Positions 8,869-19,967 of a stretch of 64,000 bases of DNA are shown here, one piece after another (the first letter of the stretch is position 1; each line of letters opens with the position of its first letter). Made by a program: the position numbers and the translations under genes. The notes below the pieces were generated by a model. It searched no databases and was not told where the DNA came from. It saw nothing but the letters and a program-made list of their open reading frames with translations. The stretch lies in the NCBI GenBank assembly GCA_945893145.1, contig CAMDDZ010000020.1, positions 1 through 64,000 of the forward strand. Direction: 5' to 3'. Source of the DNA: Rhodoplanes serenus. GTDB taxonomy: Bacteria; Pseudomonadota; Alphaproteobacteria; Rhizobiales; Xanthobacteraceae.

Positions 8869-9423
8869 CTAGAGTTTGACGCTGATCGCGGTCTCGCCGT
8901 CCTCATCCACCAGGGCACTCCGCCAAGTCTTGCCGTCGAACAGCGTCGTGCGCACCGCGTTGGCGGTGCCACCGTGGTTGAGGTTGGCAGTGATCAACAC
9001 ACCGCCCGTCTTGAGCAGCCTATGGAGCGTCTTGTGCAGCGCCGGCACCGGCGTCGAACCATCGAAGAAGGCGACGTCGTAGCCTTCCTTGAGAGTCGGA
9101 AGGACGGTGGCGAAATCGCCCTCGTGCACGGTGATGCGTTTGTCGAAGCCTTCGGCCGCGAAATTCTCGCGGGCCAGCCGCGCATGCTCCGAATCGCGCT
9201 CGATGGTGTCCACCTTGGCCTTGGGCGCCCCGTGCGCGAAGGAGATCGACGTGTAGCCGAGCGCACAGCCGCATTCCAGAATGCGGCGCGCATCGGCGAG
9301 CCCCGCGAGCAGGCCGAGCAGAGGGCCGTTGTCATAGGGCCATGCGCCGCAGCCGTGCTTGGCGCGATGCTTGAGCGTTGCCTCGCGGACGTGAGCGAAC
9401 GGATCTTCCTTGTTGCGCGCCAT
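8869..9423 (-). CDS. Class I SAM-dependent O-methyltransferase-like protein
   Basis: A 184-residue soluble protein. The Rossmann motif ILECGCALGYTSISFA binds SAM, the acidic strand end VDTIERD follows, and YDVAFFDGSTP is motif III/IV of the small-molecule O-methyltransferase family (catechol OMT-like, DUF-type short form). Metal ligands of classic COMT are only partly evident, so the substrate is open. The start codon at 9423 overlaps the stop of the reductase upstream (ATGA), so the two are co-translated and may act on one metabolite. Confidence 0.8.
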   Translation of the reverse strand: MARNKEDPFAHVREATLKHRAKHGCGAWPYDNGPLLGLLAGLADARRILECGCALGYTSISFAHGAPKAKVDTIERDSEHARLARENFAAEGFDKRITVHEGDFATVLPTLKEGYDVAFFDGSTPVPALHKTLHRLLKTGGVLITANLNHGGTANAVRTTLFDGKTWRSALVDEDGETAISVKL

Positions 9424-10448
9424 CAGTGCGCTCCCGTTGCGACGCGCACCAGCATCTTGCCGAAGTTCTCGCCGCGCAGCAGTCCGATCAGAGCGCGCGG
9501 CGCCTTGTCGAGGCCGTCAACGACATCCTCGCGATACTTGATGCGGCCCTCGCGCACCCAGGCCGACACGTCGCGGAGGAAGTCAGGCTGGCGAGCGGCG
9601 AAATCAGTGACGATGAAGCCGCGCAGGTTGAGACGTTTGGTCAGGATCGCGCGCGTGAGCTGCGAGGTGCGCAGCTCGCCCGCCGGCATTTCGGTGGCGT
9701 TATAGGTCGCGATCTGGCCGCAGACCGGCACGCGCGCGAAGTTATTGAGCAGCGGAACCACCGCCTCGAACACCGGCCCGCCGACGTTCTCGAAATAGAC
9801 GTCGATGCCTTTCGGACACGCTGCCTTCAGCCGCGCCGGCAGATCGCCGGCCCGATGATCGACGCAAGCCTCGAAGCCAAGCTGCTCCACCACATAACGG
9901 CATTTATCCGGCCCGCCCGCGATGCCGACGGCGCGCGCGCCCTTGAGCTTGGCGATCTGGCCGACCACCGAACCCACGGCGCCGGACGCCGCCGACACCA
10001 CCACGGTCTCGCCGGCCTTCGGTTGCCCGATGTCGAGCAGGCCCGCATAGGCGGTCATGCCCGGCATGCCGAGCACACCCAGCGCGGTCGAGACCGGCGC
10101 CAGCGCCGGATCGATCTTGCGCAAAGCTTTGCCGTCGGACACCGCGTGGGTCTGCCAGCCGTGCGGGCTCAGCACGATATCGCCCGCCGCAAAGCCGTCA
10201 CGGTTCGAGGCCACGACCTCGCTCACGGTGCGGCCTTCCATCACGCCGCCGATCGCAACGGGCGTCGCGTAGGATGGCGCGTCGCTCATGCGGCTGCGCA
10301 TGTAGGGATCGAGCGACAGCCACAGCGTGCGCAGCAGCAGCTGCCCCGCGCCGGGCTGCGGCACCGGCATATCCTCGATGCAGAAGTCGCTTTCTTTCGG
10401 CTCGCCGACCGGCCGCGCCGCAAGCAGGACGCGCAGGCCTGCCGCCAT
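9423..10448 (-). CDS. NADPH-dependent oxidoreductase, MDR family (CurA-like)
   Basis: A 341-residue medium-chain reductase without the structural zinc cysteines of alcohol dehydrogenases. The GroES-like N-half has LSLDPYMRSRM and GGVMEGRTVSEVVAS; the nucleotide-binding half has VVSAASGAVGSVVGQIAKLKG (AxxGxxG) and ends YREDVVDGLDKAPRALIGLLRGENFGKMLVRV. This is the double-bond reductase/leukotriene B4 12-hydroxydehydrogenase type that reduces enones with NADPH (family knowledge). It begins one base before the stop of guaB and overlaps the O-methyltransferase. Confidence 0.92.
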   Translation of the reverse strand: MAAGLRVLLAARPVGEPKESDFCIEDMPVPQPGAGQLLLRTLWLSLDPYMRSRMSDAPSYATPVAIGGVMEGRTVSEVVASNRDGFAAGDIVLSPHGWQTHAVSDGKALRKIDPALAPVSTALGVLGMPGMTAYAGLLDIGQPKAGETVVVSAASGAVGSVVGQIAKLKGARAVGIAGGPDKCRYVVEQLGFEACVDHRAGDLPARLKAACPKGIDVYFENVGGPVFEAVVPLLNNFARVPVCGQIATYNATEMPAGELRTSQLTRAILTKRLNLRGFIVTDFAARQPDFLRDVSAWVREGRIKYREDVVDGLDKAPRALIGLLRGENFGKMLVRVATGAH

Positions 10449-10449
10449 C

Positions 10450-12021
<1,572 letters not shown>

Positions 12022-12200
12022 TCAAGCGGCCCGCTTTTGGGTTGGCGGCGGTCGTTAGCACGGCGCGGCCGGGATTCCTAGGGCGGCTGGGGGCAAATGG
12101 CTGATCCAGCGGTTGATCCAGCAGCGCCGGGCACCTTTCGCCGCGAACCCCATATGATGGGTGTGACCGCCCCGCTTGATCGTGCCGAGCCTGCGCTACC

Positions 12201-12228
12201 CATGATTCACGACCCATGACTCACGACC
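12201..12228 (+). repeat. Tandem 14-bp duplication across the MFS start codon
   Basis: CATGATTCACGACC (12201-12214) is followed directly by CATGACTCACGACC (12215-12228), one mismatch. Each copy contains an ATG. Because the unit is not a multiple of three, the first ATG opens a five-codon frame whose TGA overlaps the real start ATG at 12216. Confidence 0.8.
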
Positions 12229-13634
12229 GCCTGGTGCCTTGGATCGTGGCTGTTGCGCTCTTCATGGAGAACATGGACTCCACGGTGATCGCGACGTCGC
12301 TGCCCGCGATTGCGGAGGCCATCGGCACGAGCCCGCTCACGCTCAAACTCGCGGTGACCTCGTATCTCCTTTCGCTCGCGGTGTTCATTCCGATCAGCGG
12401 CTGGACCGCCGACCGTTTCGGCGCCCGCACCGTGTTCCGCGCCGCCATCGCGGTGTTCGTGCTGGGCTCGATCGGCTGCGCGCTATCCGAGTCGCTGACG
12501 CAACTCGTCATCGCCCGCATCGTGCAGGGCATGGGTGGCGCCATGATGACGCCGGTCGGGCGCCTTGTGCTGGTGCGCACGGTCGATCGCCGCGCGCTGG
12601 TCAACGCCATGGCCTGGGTGTCGATCCCGGCCATGATCGGCCCGCTAATGGGCCCGCCGCTCGGCGGCTTCATCACCACTTATGCGTCCTGGCATTGGAT
12701 CTTCCTGATCAACGTGCCGATGGGCATCGTCGGCATCTATCTGGTGACGCGTTACATCGAGGACGTGCGGGCGGAAACGCCCGAGCCATTCGATCTCGGC
12801 GGCTTTCTGCTGTCGGGGCTCGCGGTCGCAGGCCTGACATTTGGGCTGTCGGTGGCGGGCTTTGACCTCGTTCCATGGCAGATCGTGGTGGCGCTGATCG
12901 CCGGCGGCGCGCTCGCGCTGGTGCTCTATCTCCTGCGCGCTCGCCGAACGCCGGCGCCCGTGCTTGATTTCAGCCTGCTGCGGTTGCCGACGTTCCGCGC
13001 GAGCTTCGTCGGCGGATTTCTGTTCCGCATCGGGGTTGGCGCGCTGCCGTTCCTGCTGCCGCTGTTGCTTCAGATTGGCTTTAACCTGACGCCATTCCAA
13101 TCGGGCTTGATTACGTTCTCGGCCACGATCGGCGCGCTGACCATGAAGGCCGCGGCCGCGCCCGTGCTCAAACGCTTCGGCTTCCGCAACGTGCTGACCG
13201 CCAACGCACTGCTGGCCGGCGCGTCGATTGCCGCCTGCGCGCTGTTTTCGATCACGACGCCCTTCGCCATCGTCATTGCGATCCTGATGCTCGGCGGCTT
13301 CTTCCGCTCGCTGCAATTCACCTCGATCAACGCGCTGGCCTATGCCGATGTACCGCCTGCCCGCATCAGCCGCGCGACCTCGCTCTCCGCTGTCGGCCAG
13401 CAGATGTCGCTGGCGACGGGTGTGGCGATCGGCGCGCTTTCGGTCGAGTTGATGGTGCGGTTCAACGAACAGGCCACCATCACGGCTGCCGACTTTCCGG
13501 TCGCGTTCGTTGCGGTGGGACTGATTGCGATGACCTCAGCCCTGGTCTTTGTTTTCCTGTCGCCGCACGCCGGTGCCGAAATGGCCAACCGCATGCCGGT
13601 GCCGACCGAGAACTCCGATCAGCGCGTCGGCTGA
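12216..13634 (+). CDS. MFS transporter, DHA2 (EmrB/QacA-like) family
   Basis: A 472-residue inner-membrane carrier with about 14 hydrophobic segments, the number typical of drug:H+ antiporters of the DHA2 group. Early helix 1 has ENMDSTVIATSLPAIA, the family motif with an acidic residue; motif A is GWTADRFGAR between helices 2 and 3; motif C is seen as MIGPLMGPPLGG. Export of toxic compounds is inferred, substrate unknown. It is monocistronic, divergent from guaB and convergent with the small membrane protein at 13642. The start lies in a 14-bp tandem duplication. Confidence 0.9.
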   Translation: MTHDRLVPWIVAVALFMENMDSTVIATSLPAIAEAIGTSPLTLKLAVTSYLLSLAVFIPISGWTADRFGARTVFRAAIAVFVLGSIGCALSESLTQLVIARIVQGMGGAMMTPVGRLVLVRTVDRRALVNAMAWVSIPAMIGPLMGPPLGGFITTYASWHWIFLINVPMGIVGIYLVTRYIEDVRAETPEPFDLGGFLLSGLAVAGLTFGLSVAGFDLVPWQIVVALIAGGALALVLYLLRARRTPAPVLDFSLLRLPTFRASFVGGFLFRIGVGALPFLLPLLLQIGFNLTPFQSGLITFSATIGALTMKAAAAPVLKRFGFRNVLTANALLAGASIAACALFSITTPFAIVIAILMLGGFFRSLQFTSINALAYADVPPARISRATSLSAVGQQMSLATGVAIGALSVELMVRFNEQATITAADFPVAFVAVGLIAMTSALVFVFLSPHAGAEMANRMPVPTENSDQRVG

Positions 13635-13641
13635 CGGAAAG

Positions 13642-13965
13642 TTACTTGCTCCACAAAGGAGCAACCGCAGAACACAGACTTCCAAAAAGCGAAAGAATCG
13701 CGGGAGGCCAATTGCAACCATTCGTGGCCAAGAACGAGACGAACAGAAAAAAGCAAAACAGCATCAGCAACATCCCCAGGTACAGCTCCCAATGCGTATA
13801 GTAATCGGCCGATCTGATCGGCGAGCTCCCGTCCGGTGAAGAAGCCGAATGCGCGTTGCGCACTTTCTTCGTCAGACGGGCGTTCACAACGACCATGACG
13901 ATCACGGTCGCAAGAAGTGCGCCAGCCAAAATCAACTGAGTGAGTGATAGTTCCTTAAGTCCCAT
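13642..13965 (-). CDS. Hypothetical two-helix membrane protein
   Basis: A 107-residue protein with hydrophobic segments at about residues 8-28 and 60-82, separated by a polar serine-rich stretch (HSASSPDGSSPIRSADYYTHWE). It probably sits in the inner membrane as a hairpin; no family is recognised. The start ATG 13965 has only a distant GAGGAAA. It lies on the minus strand 24 bp downstream of rlmE and could be transcribed with it. Third-position base usage is less GC-rich than in rlmE. Confidence 0.5.
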   Translation of the reverse strand: MGLKELSLTQLILAGALLATVIVMVVVNARLTKKVRNAHSASSPDGSSPIRSADYYTHWELYLGMLLMLFCFFLFVSFLATNGCNWPPAILSLFGSLCSAVAPLWSK

Positions 13966-13989
13966 GACGGCGAACCAATTTCCTCAATA

Positions 13990-14655
13990 TTAGCGCCCGC
14001 GAAACCCCGTCGCCAGCACGTAAAGCTCCGCTGAATCCGAGCGGCTCGCCGCGGGCTTCACATGCTTCACGCTGGTGAAATCGCGCTTGAGCGAAGCCAG
14101 CAGCACATTTTCGGTGCCGCCCTGGATCACCTTGGAGAGGAAGCTGCCGCCGGGCTTGAGCACCTCGCGGGCGAACTCGGCGGCGGCCTCGACCAGCGCC
14201 ACGATTTTCAGATGATCGGTCTGCCGGTGGCCGGTGGTGTTAGACGCCATGTCCGAGAGCACGATGTCGGCCGGGCCGCCGAGCATCACCTTCAGCCGGT
14301 CGGGCGCATCGGCGTCGAGGAAATCGAGCTGCGCGAAATCGACGCCGGGAATTTCATCCATCTCCAGCACGTCGATGGCGATCACGCGGCCGGTCTCGCC
14401 GATGCGCTTGCGCGCCACCTGGCTCCAGCCGCCAGGCGCGGCGCCAAGGTCGAGCACCCGTGCGCCGTGTTTCAACACATGATGCTTGTCGTCGATCTCG
14501 ATCAGCTTGAAGGCCGCACGCGAGCGAAAGCCCTCGCGCCGGGCGCGAGCCACGTAAGGATCGTTGAGCTGACGCTCAAGCCACTGCCGCTGGGACAGCG
14601 TCTTGTTCTTGCTCTTGACCCGAACCTTCAACCGGCGGGGTTCGTCAGACGGCAT
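13990..14655 (-). CDS. rlmE: 23S rRNA 2'-O-ribose U2552 methyltransferase RlmE (FtsJ)
   Basis: A 221-residue SAM enzyme that methylates U2552 in the A-loop of 23S rRNA late in 50S assembly. The signature order is [10 protein letters not shown] (catalytic Lys), [15 protein letters not shown] (SAM), [12 protein letters not shown] (catalytic Asp), [10 protein letters not shown] (Lys) and SAELYVLA (Glu), completing the K-D-K-E tetrad. ATG 14655 is preferred over in-frame TTG 14676 or GTG 14664. It lies close to a Ppx/GppA gene on the same strand, a pairing common in related genera, but here a small plus-strand gene is placed between them. Confidence 0.95.
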   Translation of the reverse strand: MPSDEPRRLKVRVKSKNKTLSQRQWLERQLNDPYVARARREGFRSRAAFKLIEIDDKHHVLKHGARVLDLGAAPGGWSQVARKRIGETGRVIAIDVLEMDEIPGVDFAQLDFLDADAPDRLKVMLGGPADIVLSDMASNTTGHRQTDHLKIVALVEAAAEFAREVLKPGGSFLSKVIQGGTENVLLASLKRDFTSVKHVKPAASRSDSAELYVLATGFRGR

Positions 14656-14710
14656 TGCACCCACTTTTTGCCCCAATGCGTTGCATTATCGGGAATCGGG
14701 GGAGATTGCC

Positions 14711-15022
14711 ATGCGATTGATCGCTCTGCTGTTCCTCACATTCGCGGCTGGGGTTGCGCTGGCCCAGGAGACGCGTCAACCGACGCCTCGAGAAGACCCT
14801 CAAGCAGATCATCGCGGCGATCTTGCGAGCCAGATGCGGCGCGAGCTCAGCCTGCTGCCGTCCGAACCCTTCCTGTGCGATAGTGTTGTGGCGAACGATT
14901 GCCTCGAAATGTTTGCCCGCTATCAAAAATCGCCCTGCCAGTGGATCGTCGATCCGGCGGAACGGCGCGACTGCTCGCTCAATCGTGCAGGCGATCCGGG
15001 CAATTCAAAACCGCCACAATAG
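14711..15022 (+). CDS. Small secreted cysteine-containing protein, unknown function
   Basis: A 103-residue protein with a clear Sec signal (MRLIALLFLTFAAGVALAQ, cleavage after LAQ or ALA) and GGGGAGA upstream. The mature part holds four cysteines (LCDSV, NDCLEM, SPCQWI, RDCSL), suggesting two disulfides in the periplasm. No domain is recognised. It is divergent from rlmE (55-bp gap) and its stop abuts the end of the convergent Ppx/GppA gene with no spacer, so the transcripts must overlap. Confidence 0.6.
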   Translation: MRLIALLFLTFAAGVALAQETRQPTPREDPQADHRGDLASQMRRELSLLPSEPFLCDSVVANDCLEMFARYQKSPCQWIVDPAERRDCSLNRAGDPGNSKPPQ

Positions 15023-16117
15023 CTAACGCCACACGCCGTCTTCGCGCATCATCTGCACCAGCATACCCTCGCGCAGACCGCGGTCGGCGACGCGCAGCCG
15101 CTCGCACGGAAACGCCCGGCGGATGGCTTCGAGGATGGCGCAACCGGCGAGCACGAGGTCGGCGCGCTCGGAACCGATGCAGGGATTGGCGACGCGTTGC
15201 TCGTAACTCATGGCGAGCAGCCGCTCGACCACGCCCGACACCTGGGTGTCGGTCATCCAGCAACCATCGACACGGCGGCGTTCGTAGCGCGGCAACTCCA
15301 GATAAACGCCCGCGATGGTGGTGACGGTGCCCGACGTACCAAGCAGATGCACGCCGTCGATGCTGCCGCCGTGCTCGGCGACGAAACGGCTGACGAACAC
15401 CGCGACCTCCGCGATCATCGCCTCGAACACCTCGCGGGTCACCGTGAGGCCGCCGTGACGTTCCGCGAGCGTGACCACGCCCATCGGGATCGAGACCCAG
15501 GCGCGAATTTCTGGGTGCGGCGGGCCAAAACTCGTCGGCGCCGAGCGGCCCAGGCGCACCAGTTCCGACGAACCGCCGCCGATGTCGAACAGGATCACGC
15601 CCTCGGCCTGCGGGTCCATCAGCGGCGTGCATCCGGTCGCCGCCAGCAGCGCCTCGGTTTCGCGATCGGCGATTTCAAGATCGATCCCGACTTCGGTGCG
15701 CACGCGGTCGATGAATTCCTGGCCGTTCTCGGCCGAGCGGCAGGCCTCGGTCGCAATCAGGCGCGCCCTTGTGGCACCGCGATTGCGCATTTTGGTGCGG
15801 CAGATGCGCAGCGCCTCGACCGCCCGCACGATCGCGGCCTCGCTCAACCGGCCCGAGCTGCCAATGCCTTCGCCCAGCCGAATGATGCGCGAGAAGGCGT
15901 CGATGACGCGGAAACTGTCGCGAGTCGGACGCGCGACCAGGAGCCGGCAGTTGTTGGTGCCGAGGTCCAGCGCAGCATAGGTCGGGCCGGATACGTCCAA
16001 CCCGCCCGCATTGTCGCTGCGGGGATGCCGATATGGCGACCGCCTCCCCCGGCGATGCCCAACCGGGCCCCGCTCAGCCGCAGGGTCGAGGCCGGTCGCC
16101 CGGGCCTCGTCGTCCAT
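15023..16117 (-). CDS. Ppx/GppA family phosphatase
   Basis: A 364-residue ASKHA-fold phosphatase acting on polyphosphate and/or pppGpp. A poorly conserved 45-residue N-terminal stretch precedes the phosphate-1 loop ALDLGTNNCRLLVA; other motifs are ATEACRSAENG, catalytic-region DRETEALLA, the phosphate-2 loop FDIGGGSSELV and GTSGTVTTIAG. Only the N-terminal two lobes are present; the C-terminal HD-like domain of long Ppx proteins is missing, as in most alphaproteobacterial short forms. The choice between exopolyphosphatase and guanosine pentaphosphatase cannot be made from sequence. Confidence 0.9.
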   Translation of the reverse strand: MDDEARATGLDPAAERGPVGHRRGRRSPYRHPRSDNAGGLDVSGPTYAALDLGTNNCRLLVARPTRDSFRVIDAFSRIIRLGEGIGSSGRLSEAAIVRAVEALRICRTKMRNRGATRARLIATEACRSAENGQEFIDRVRTEVGIDLEIADRETEALLAATGCTPLMDPQAEGVILFDIGGGSSELVRLGRSAPTSFGPPHPEIRAWVSIPMGVVTLAERHGGLTVTREVFEAMIAEVAVFVSRFVAEHGGSIDGVHLLGTSGTVTTIAGVYLELPRYERRRVDGCWMTDTQVSGVVERLLAMSYEQRVANPCIGSERADLVLAGCAILEAIRRAFPCERLRVADRGLREGMLVQMMREDGVWR

Positions 16118-16345
16118 CGAAAGCCTTTCCCCGCGCCGAAGCCACTATGGGGCTAAGTCCTGGGCTCGACAGCGCAGCGGTGAACCTCACGTCGGGCCGG
16201 AGTCTATCAGCGGCAGCGTCACGTGCAACTCAGAGCGCCCGTCAGAACATGGCGAAAACCGGCGGCTGTGCTTGTGAAATCGGCACCGGTCCGATATTTC
16301 AGGCCCAAACTCACCATTCCCCACCCATCGGGCGACGAACCCTCC

Positions 16346-18718
16346 ATGAACATTCAAGACACTGCTGCCAGCCGTTCCGCCTACGCCATCGGCGAGCCGG
16401 TGAAACGCAAGGAGGATAGCCAGCTCCTGCGCGGGCAAGGCCGCTACACCGACGACATCAACCTGCCGAACCAGGCCCATGCCTACATCCTGCGCAGCAC
16501 CGTCGCGCATGGCCGGATCAAGTCGCTCGGCATCGGTGCCGCCAAGGCGATGCCCGGCGTGCTGGCGATCTACATCGGCGAGGACTTAAAGCAATACGGC
16601 ACGATCCAGTCGGCGCTGCCGTTTAAGAGCCGCGACGGCTCCGACATGAAGAAGCCCGGCCGGTCTTCGCTGGCGACCGACAAGGTGCGCTACGTCGGCG
16701 ATCCAATTGCCTGCGTGGTGGCGGAGAACCTCGCGCAGGCCAAGGACGCATCCGAGGCGATTGAAGTGGAGATCGAATCGCTGCCCGTGATGACGACGCC
16801 GGACCAGGCGGTGGCGGCCGGCGCTGCGGCGATTTTCGACGAGGTGCCGGGCAACATCGCGCTCGATTTTCACTACGGCGACAGCGAAAAGGTCACCGCC
16901 GCATTCGCCAATGCGGCGCACAAGGTCAAGCTCAAGATTATCAATTCTCGCCTGGTCGTCAGCGCCATGGAGCCGCGCGCTGCGATCGGCAGTTATGACG
17001 CGGGCAAGGACAGATACACGTTCCACTCGGTGAGCCAGGGCGTGATGGGTCTTAAGGCCGGCCTCGTCGGCATGATGAAGACGACGCCTGACAAGATGCA
17101 CGTCATCTCCGGCAACGTCGGCGGCTCGTTCGGCATGAAGGCGGCCGTCTATCCAGAATACGCCTGCCTCTTGCACGGCGCAAAAATGCTCGGCCGTCCG
17201 GTGAAGTGGACCGACGAGCGCTCGTCGAGCTTCATGTCCGACAATCACGGCCGCGACCACGTGCAGACCGCCGAGCTCGCGCTCGACGCTGAAGGGAATT
17301 TTCTTGCGATCCGGCTCGCCGGCTACGGCAATCTTGGCGGATTCCAGGGCCAGATGGCGCCGCAACCGCCAACGCTCAACACCGTGCGCAACGTCATCAG
17401 CCTCTATCGCACGCCGCTGATGGAGGTGAACACCAAGTGCGTGTTCACCAACACGACGCAGCTCAATCCCTATCGCGGCGCCGGCCGGCCCGAGGGCAAC
17501 TACTACATGGAGCGGCTCATCGACTATGCCGCCGTGGAATGCGGGTTCGACCGCATCGAGCTTCGGCGCAAGAACCAGATTCGCAAGAGCGAGATCCCGT
17601 GGAAGTCCGCCGCCGGCACCACCTATGACAGCGGCGACTTCCCGGCGATCCTGAAGAAGGCGCTCGAAGCCGCGGACTGGAAAGGCTTCAACAAGCGAAA
17701 GCGCGAGAGCAAGAAGCACGGCAAGGTGCGCGGCATCGGCGTTGGTTGCTTCCTGGAGGTCACAGCGCCGGCCAACAAGGAGATGGGGGGCATTGCCTTC
17801 GACGCCGACGGCGGAGTCACCATCCGGACCGGCACGCTCGACTATGGCCAGGGCCACGCATCGCCGTTCGCACAAGTGCTGAGCGAGAAGCTCGGCGTGC
17901 CGTTCGAGAAGGTGCGGCTGCTGCAAGGCGACAGCGACGAATTGCTGGCGGGCGGCGGCACCGGCGGCTCGCGCTCGATGATGAACTCCGGCATGGCGAT
18001 CGTCGAAGCCGCCGCCAAGGTGGTTGAGCAAGGCAGGCAGATCGCCTCGCATGCGCTCGAAGCCTCGCCCGGCGACATCGAGTTCAAGGACGGCCGCTTC
18101 GTGGTGGCCGGCACCGACCAGCAGATCGGCATCATGGAGCTGGCGCACAAGGTGCGCGCCGGCTTGAAGCTGCCGCCCGAGGGGCCGCAGTCGCTCGACG
18201 TCAAGCACGTCAGCGAGGGAGCTCCCGCCGCCTATCCGAACGGGTGCCACATCTGCGAGGTCGAGGTCGATCCGGACACCGGCAACATCGACATCGTGAA
18301 GTACACCGCCGTGAACGACTTCGGCACCATCATCAATCCGATGCTGGTCGACGGACAGACCCACGGCGGCGTCGCGCAGGGCATCGGCCAGACCTTGCTC
18401 GAACAGGTCGTTTACGACGAACAGGGCCAGCTCCTGTCCGGCTCGTACATGGACTACGCCATACCGCGCGCCATCCACTCGCCGGACTTTGATGTGCACA
18501 GCCATCCGGTGCCGGCCAAGACCAATCCGCTCGGCGTCAAAGGCTGCGGTGAGGCTGGTTGTGCCGGCTCGATGACATCGATCATGAACGCCGTGGTCGA
18601 TGCGCTGTCCGCCTATGGCATCAAGCACATCGACATGCCGGCGTCGCCGCAGCGCGTCTGGCAGGCGATCCAAGAGGCGCAAAAAGAGGCGCAAAAGGGC
18701 GCGGCGACCAAGCAATGA
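16346..18718 (+). CDS. Xanthine dehydrogenase-family molybdopterin-binding subunit (1)
   Basis: A 790-residue large (L) subunit of a molybdenum hydroxylase. The N-terminal a/b hammerhead (GEPVKRKEDSQLLRGQGRYT DD region) is followed by MoCo-binding motifs GGSFGMK near 258, NPYRGAGRPEG near 374, and the catalytic Glu in KGCGEAGC near 735. CoxL's AYRCSFR loop is absent, so it is not form I CO dehydrogenase; hydroxylation of an aromatic N-heterocycle or aldehyde is the family role. The partner FAD and 2Fe-2S subunits are not nearby. It overlaps the following MFS gene (ATGA) and heads a plus-strand operon to 22898. Confidence 0.92.
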   Translation: MNIQDTAASRSAYAIGEPVKRKEDSQLLRGQGRYTDDINLPNQAHAYILRSTVAHGRIKSLGIGAAKAMPGVLAIYIGEDLKQYGTIQSALPFKSRDGSDMKKPGRSSLATDKVRYVGDPIACVVAENLAQAKDASEAIEVEIESLPVMTTPDQAVAAGAAAIFDEVPGNIALDFHYGDSEKVTAAFANAAHKVKLKIINSRLVVSAMEPRAAIGSYDAGKDRYTFHSVSQGVMGLKAGLVGMMKTTPDKMHVISGNVGGSFGMKAAVYPEYACLLHGAKMLGRPVKWTDERSSSFMSDNHGRDHVQTAELALDAEGNFLAIRLAGYGNLGGFQGQMAPQPPTLNTVRNVISLYRTPLMEVNTKCVFTNTTQLNPYRGAGRPEGNYYMERLIDYAAVECGFDRIELRRKNQIRKSEIPWKSAAGTTYDSGDFPAILKKALEAADWKGFNKRKRESKKHGKVRGIGVGCFLEVTAPANKEMGGIAFDADGGVTIRTGTLDYGQGHASPFAQVLSEKLGVPFEKVRLLQGDSDELLAGGGTGGSRSMMNSGMAIVEAAAKVVEQGRQIASHALEASPGDIEFKDGRFVVAGTDQQIGIMELAHKVRAGLKLPPEGPQSLDVKHVSEGAPAAYPNGCHICEVEVDPDTGNIDIVKYTAVNDFGTIINPMLVDGQTHGGVAQGIGQTLLEQVVYDEQGQLLSGSYMDYAIPRAIHSPDFDVHSHPVPAKTNPLGVKGCGEAGCAGSMTSIMNAVVDALSAYGIKHIDMPASPQRVWQAIQEAQKEAQKGAATKQ

Positions 18719-19941
18719 CGGTTTCCGCCGACCTGCCGCTCCCGGCCCGGCGGGCTGATGACGTTCGCCTCGTTGGCGGCGTGAGTGCTGCGCACTTTAT
18801 CAGCCACTACTACATCCTAGTGCTGCCGCCGCTGTTCGGTTTCGTGCGCGCAGAATATGACGTGAGCTACACCGAGATCGGGTTGGCGCTGACAGCGTTC
18901 AACGTGGTGTCGGCCATATTGCAGACGCCGGCCGGCTTCCTGATCGACCGCATCAATGCGCGACTCTGCCTCGTCGCGGCCTTGCTGCTCGGTGCCGTGG
19001 GCCTCGCGGGCGCCGCACTGGTGCACTCCTATTGGTTCCTGGTCGCGATGTTCGGCCTGATGGGCGTCGGCAACACCGTCTATCACCCGGCCGACTACAC
19101 CCTGCTCTCGCGCCACGTCGCGCCCGAGCGCATGAGCCACGCCTTTTCGGTGCATACATTTTCGGGCCTCGTGGGCACCGCGTTGGCGCCTGCCACCATG
19201 CTGTTGATGCACAGCCTGTGGGGCTGGCGCGGCGCCTTCCTGGGCGCCGCCGCGCTTGGCACCGCGGTGGCGGCAGTTCTATTTGTGATCCGCGAGCCCG
19301 CGATCGAGCACGCCGCAAAGCCCCGCGGCACGGCCAAAACAGGGGATGGATCGGACGACAATTCGTGGCGGCTCCTGCTGTCGCCGCCGATCCTGATGAG
19401 CCTGCTGTTTTTCTTCATGCTGGCGACCGCAAGCTTCGGCCTGCAGAATTTTATCGTGGTGGCGCTCGGCGCGCTCCACCAGACGCCCGCCGTAACCGCC
19501 AACGCCGCGCTGACGGGCTATCTCTTCCTGAGCGCCGCCGGCGTGCTGCTCGGCGGCTGGATTGCGACGCGCACCAACCGCCACAGACTTGTGGCCATGA
19601 CGGGGCTCGGCATCGCGGCGCTGACAGTTCTTTTGATCGGCGCGACCGACCTGCAGGCCACGATCTTGATCGTCGTGCTGTCGCTGTCCGGATTGGCCAC
19701 CGGCATGATCATGCCGTCGCGCGACATGATCGTGCGCGAAGCGACGCCGGCGGGCTCGTTCGGCAAGGTGTTCGGTTTCGTCACCAACGGCTTCAATGTC
19801 GGGGGCGCGCTCTCGCCGCTGATCTTTGGCGCGCTGATGGACCACGGCGAGCCGCGGCTGGTGTTCATCGTGATGGCGGTTTTTCTCGGCCTCGCGATCC
19901 TGACTGTGGCGAGCCGGCCGCGGCGGCCCGCCGCCGCATGA
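18715..19941 (+). CDS. MFS transporter (1 of 2 in operon)
   Basis: A 408-residue 12-helix major facilitator. GFLIDRINAR between helices 2 and 3 is motif A; MGVGNTVYHPADYTLLS in helix 4 resembles the GxGxxxxxP region of fosmidomycin-resistance-type and related carriers, as does FVTNGFNVGGALSPLIFG late in the protein. The start ATG overlaps the hydroxylase stop (ATGA), so translation is coupled and the carrier probably handles that enzyme's substrate or product. Direction of transport is not evident. Confidence 0.88.
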   Translation: MTVSADLPLPARRADDVRLVGGVSAAHFISHYYILVLPPLFGFVRAEYDVSYTEIGLALTAFNVVSAILQTPAGFLIDRINARLCLVAALLLGAVGLAGAALVHSYWFLVAMFGLMGVGNTVYHPADYTLLSRHVAPERMSHAFSVHTFSGLVGTALAPATMLLMHSLWGWRGAFLGAAALGTAVAAVLFVIREPAIEHAAKPRGTAKTGDGSDDNSWRLLLSPPILMSLLFFFMLATASFGLQNFIVVALGALHQTPAVTANAALTGYLFLSAAGVLLGGWIATRTNRHRLVAMTGLGIAALTVLLIGATDLQATILIVVLSLSGLATGMIMPSRDMIVREATPAGSFGKVFGFVTNGFNVGGALSPLIFGALMDHGEPRLVFIVMAVFLGLAILTVASRPRRPAAA

Positions 19942-19967
19942 TTCAGCCCCTCACGAGGCGCTAGCGG

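Noticed and set aside
16586..18715. 709-codon open frame antisense to the first molybdenum hydroxylase gene
   Set aside because: It mirrors a gene with all expected motifs and has no family features; long antisense frames are common in high-GC coding DNA. The same applies to 39353-41428, 25553-27859 and 49688-51538.
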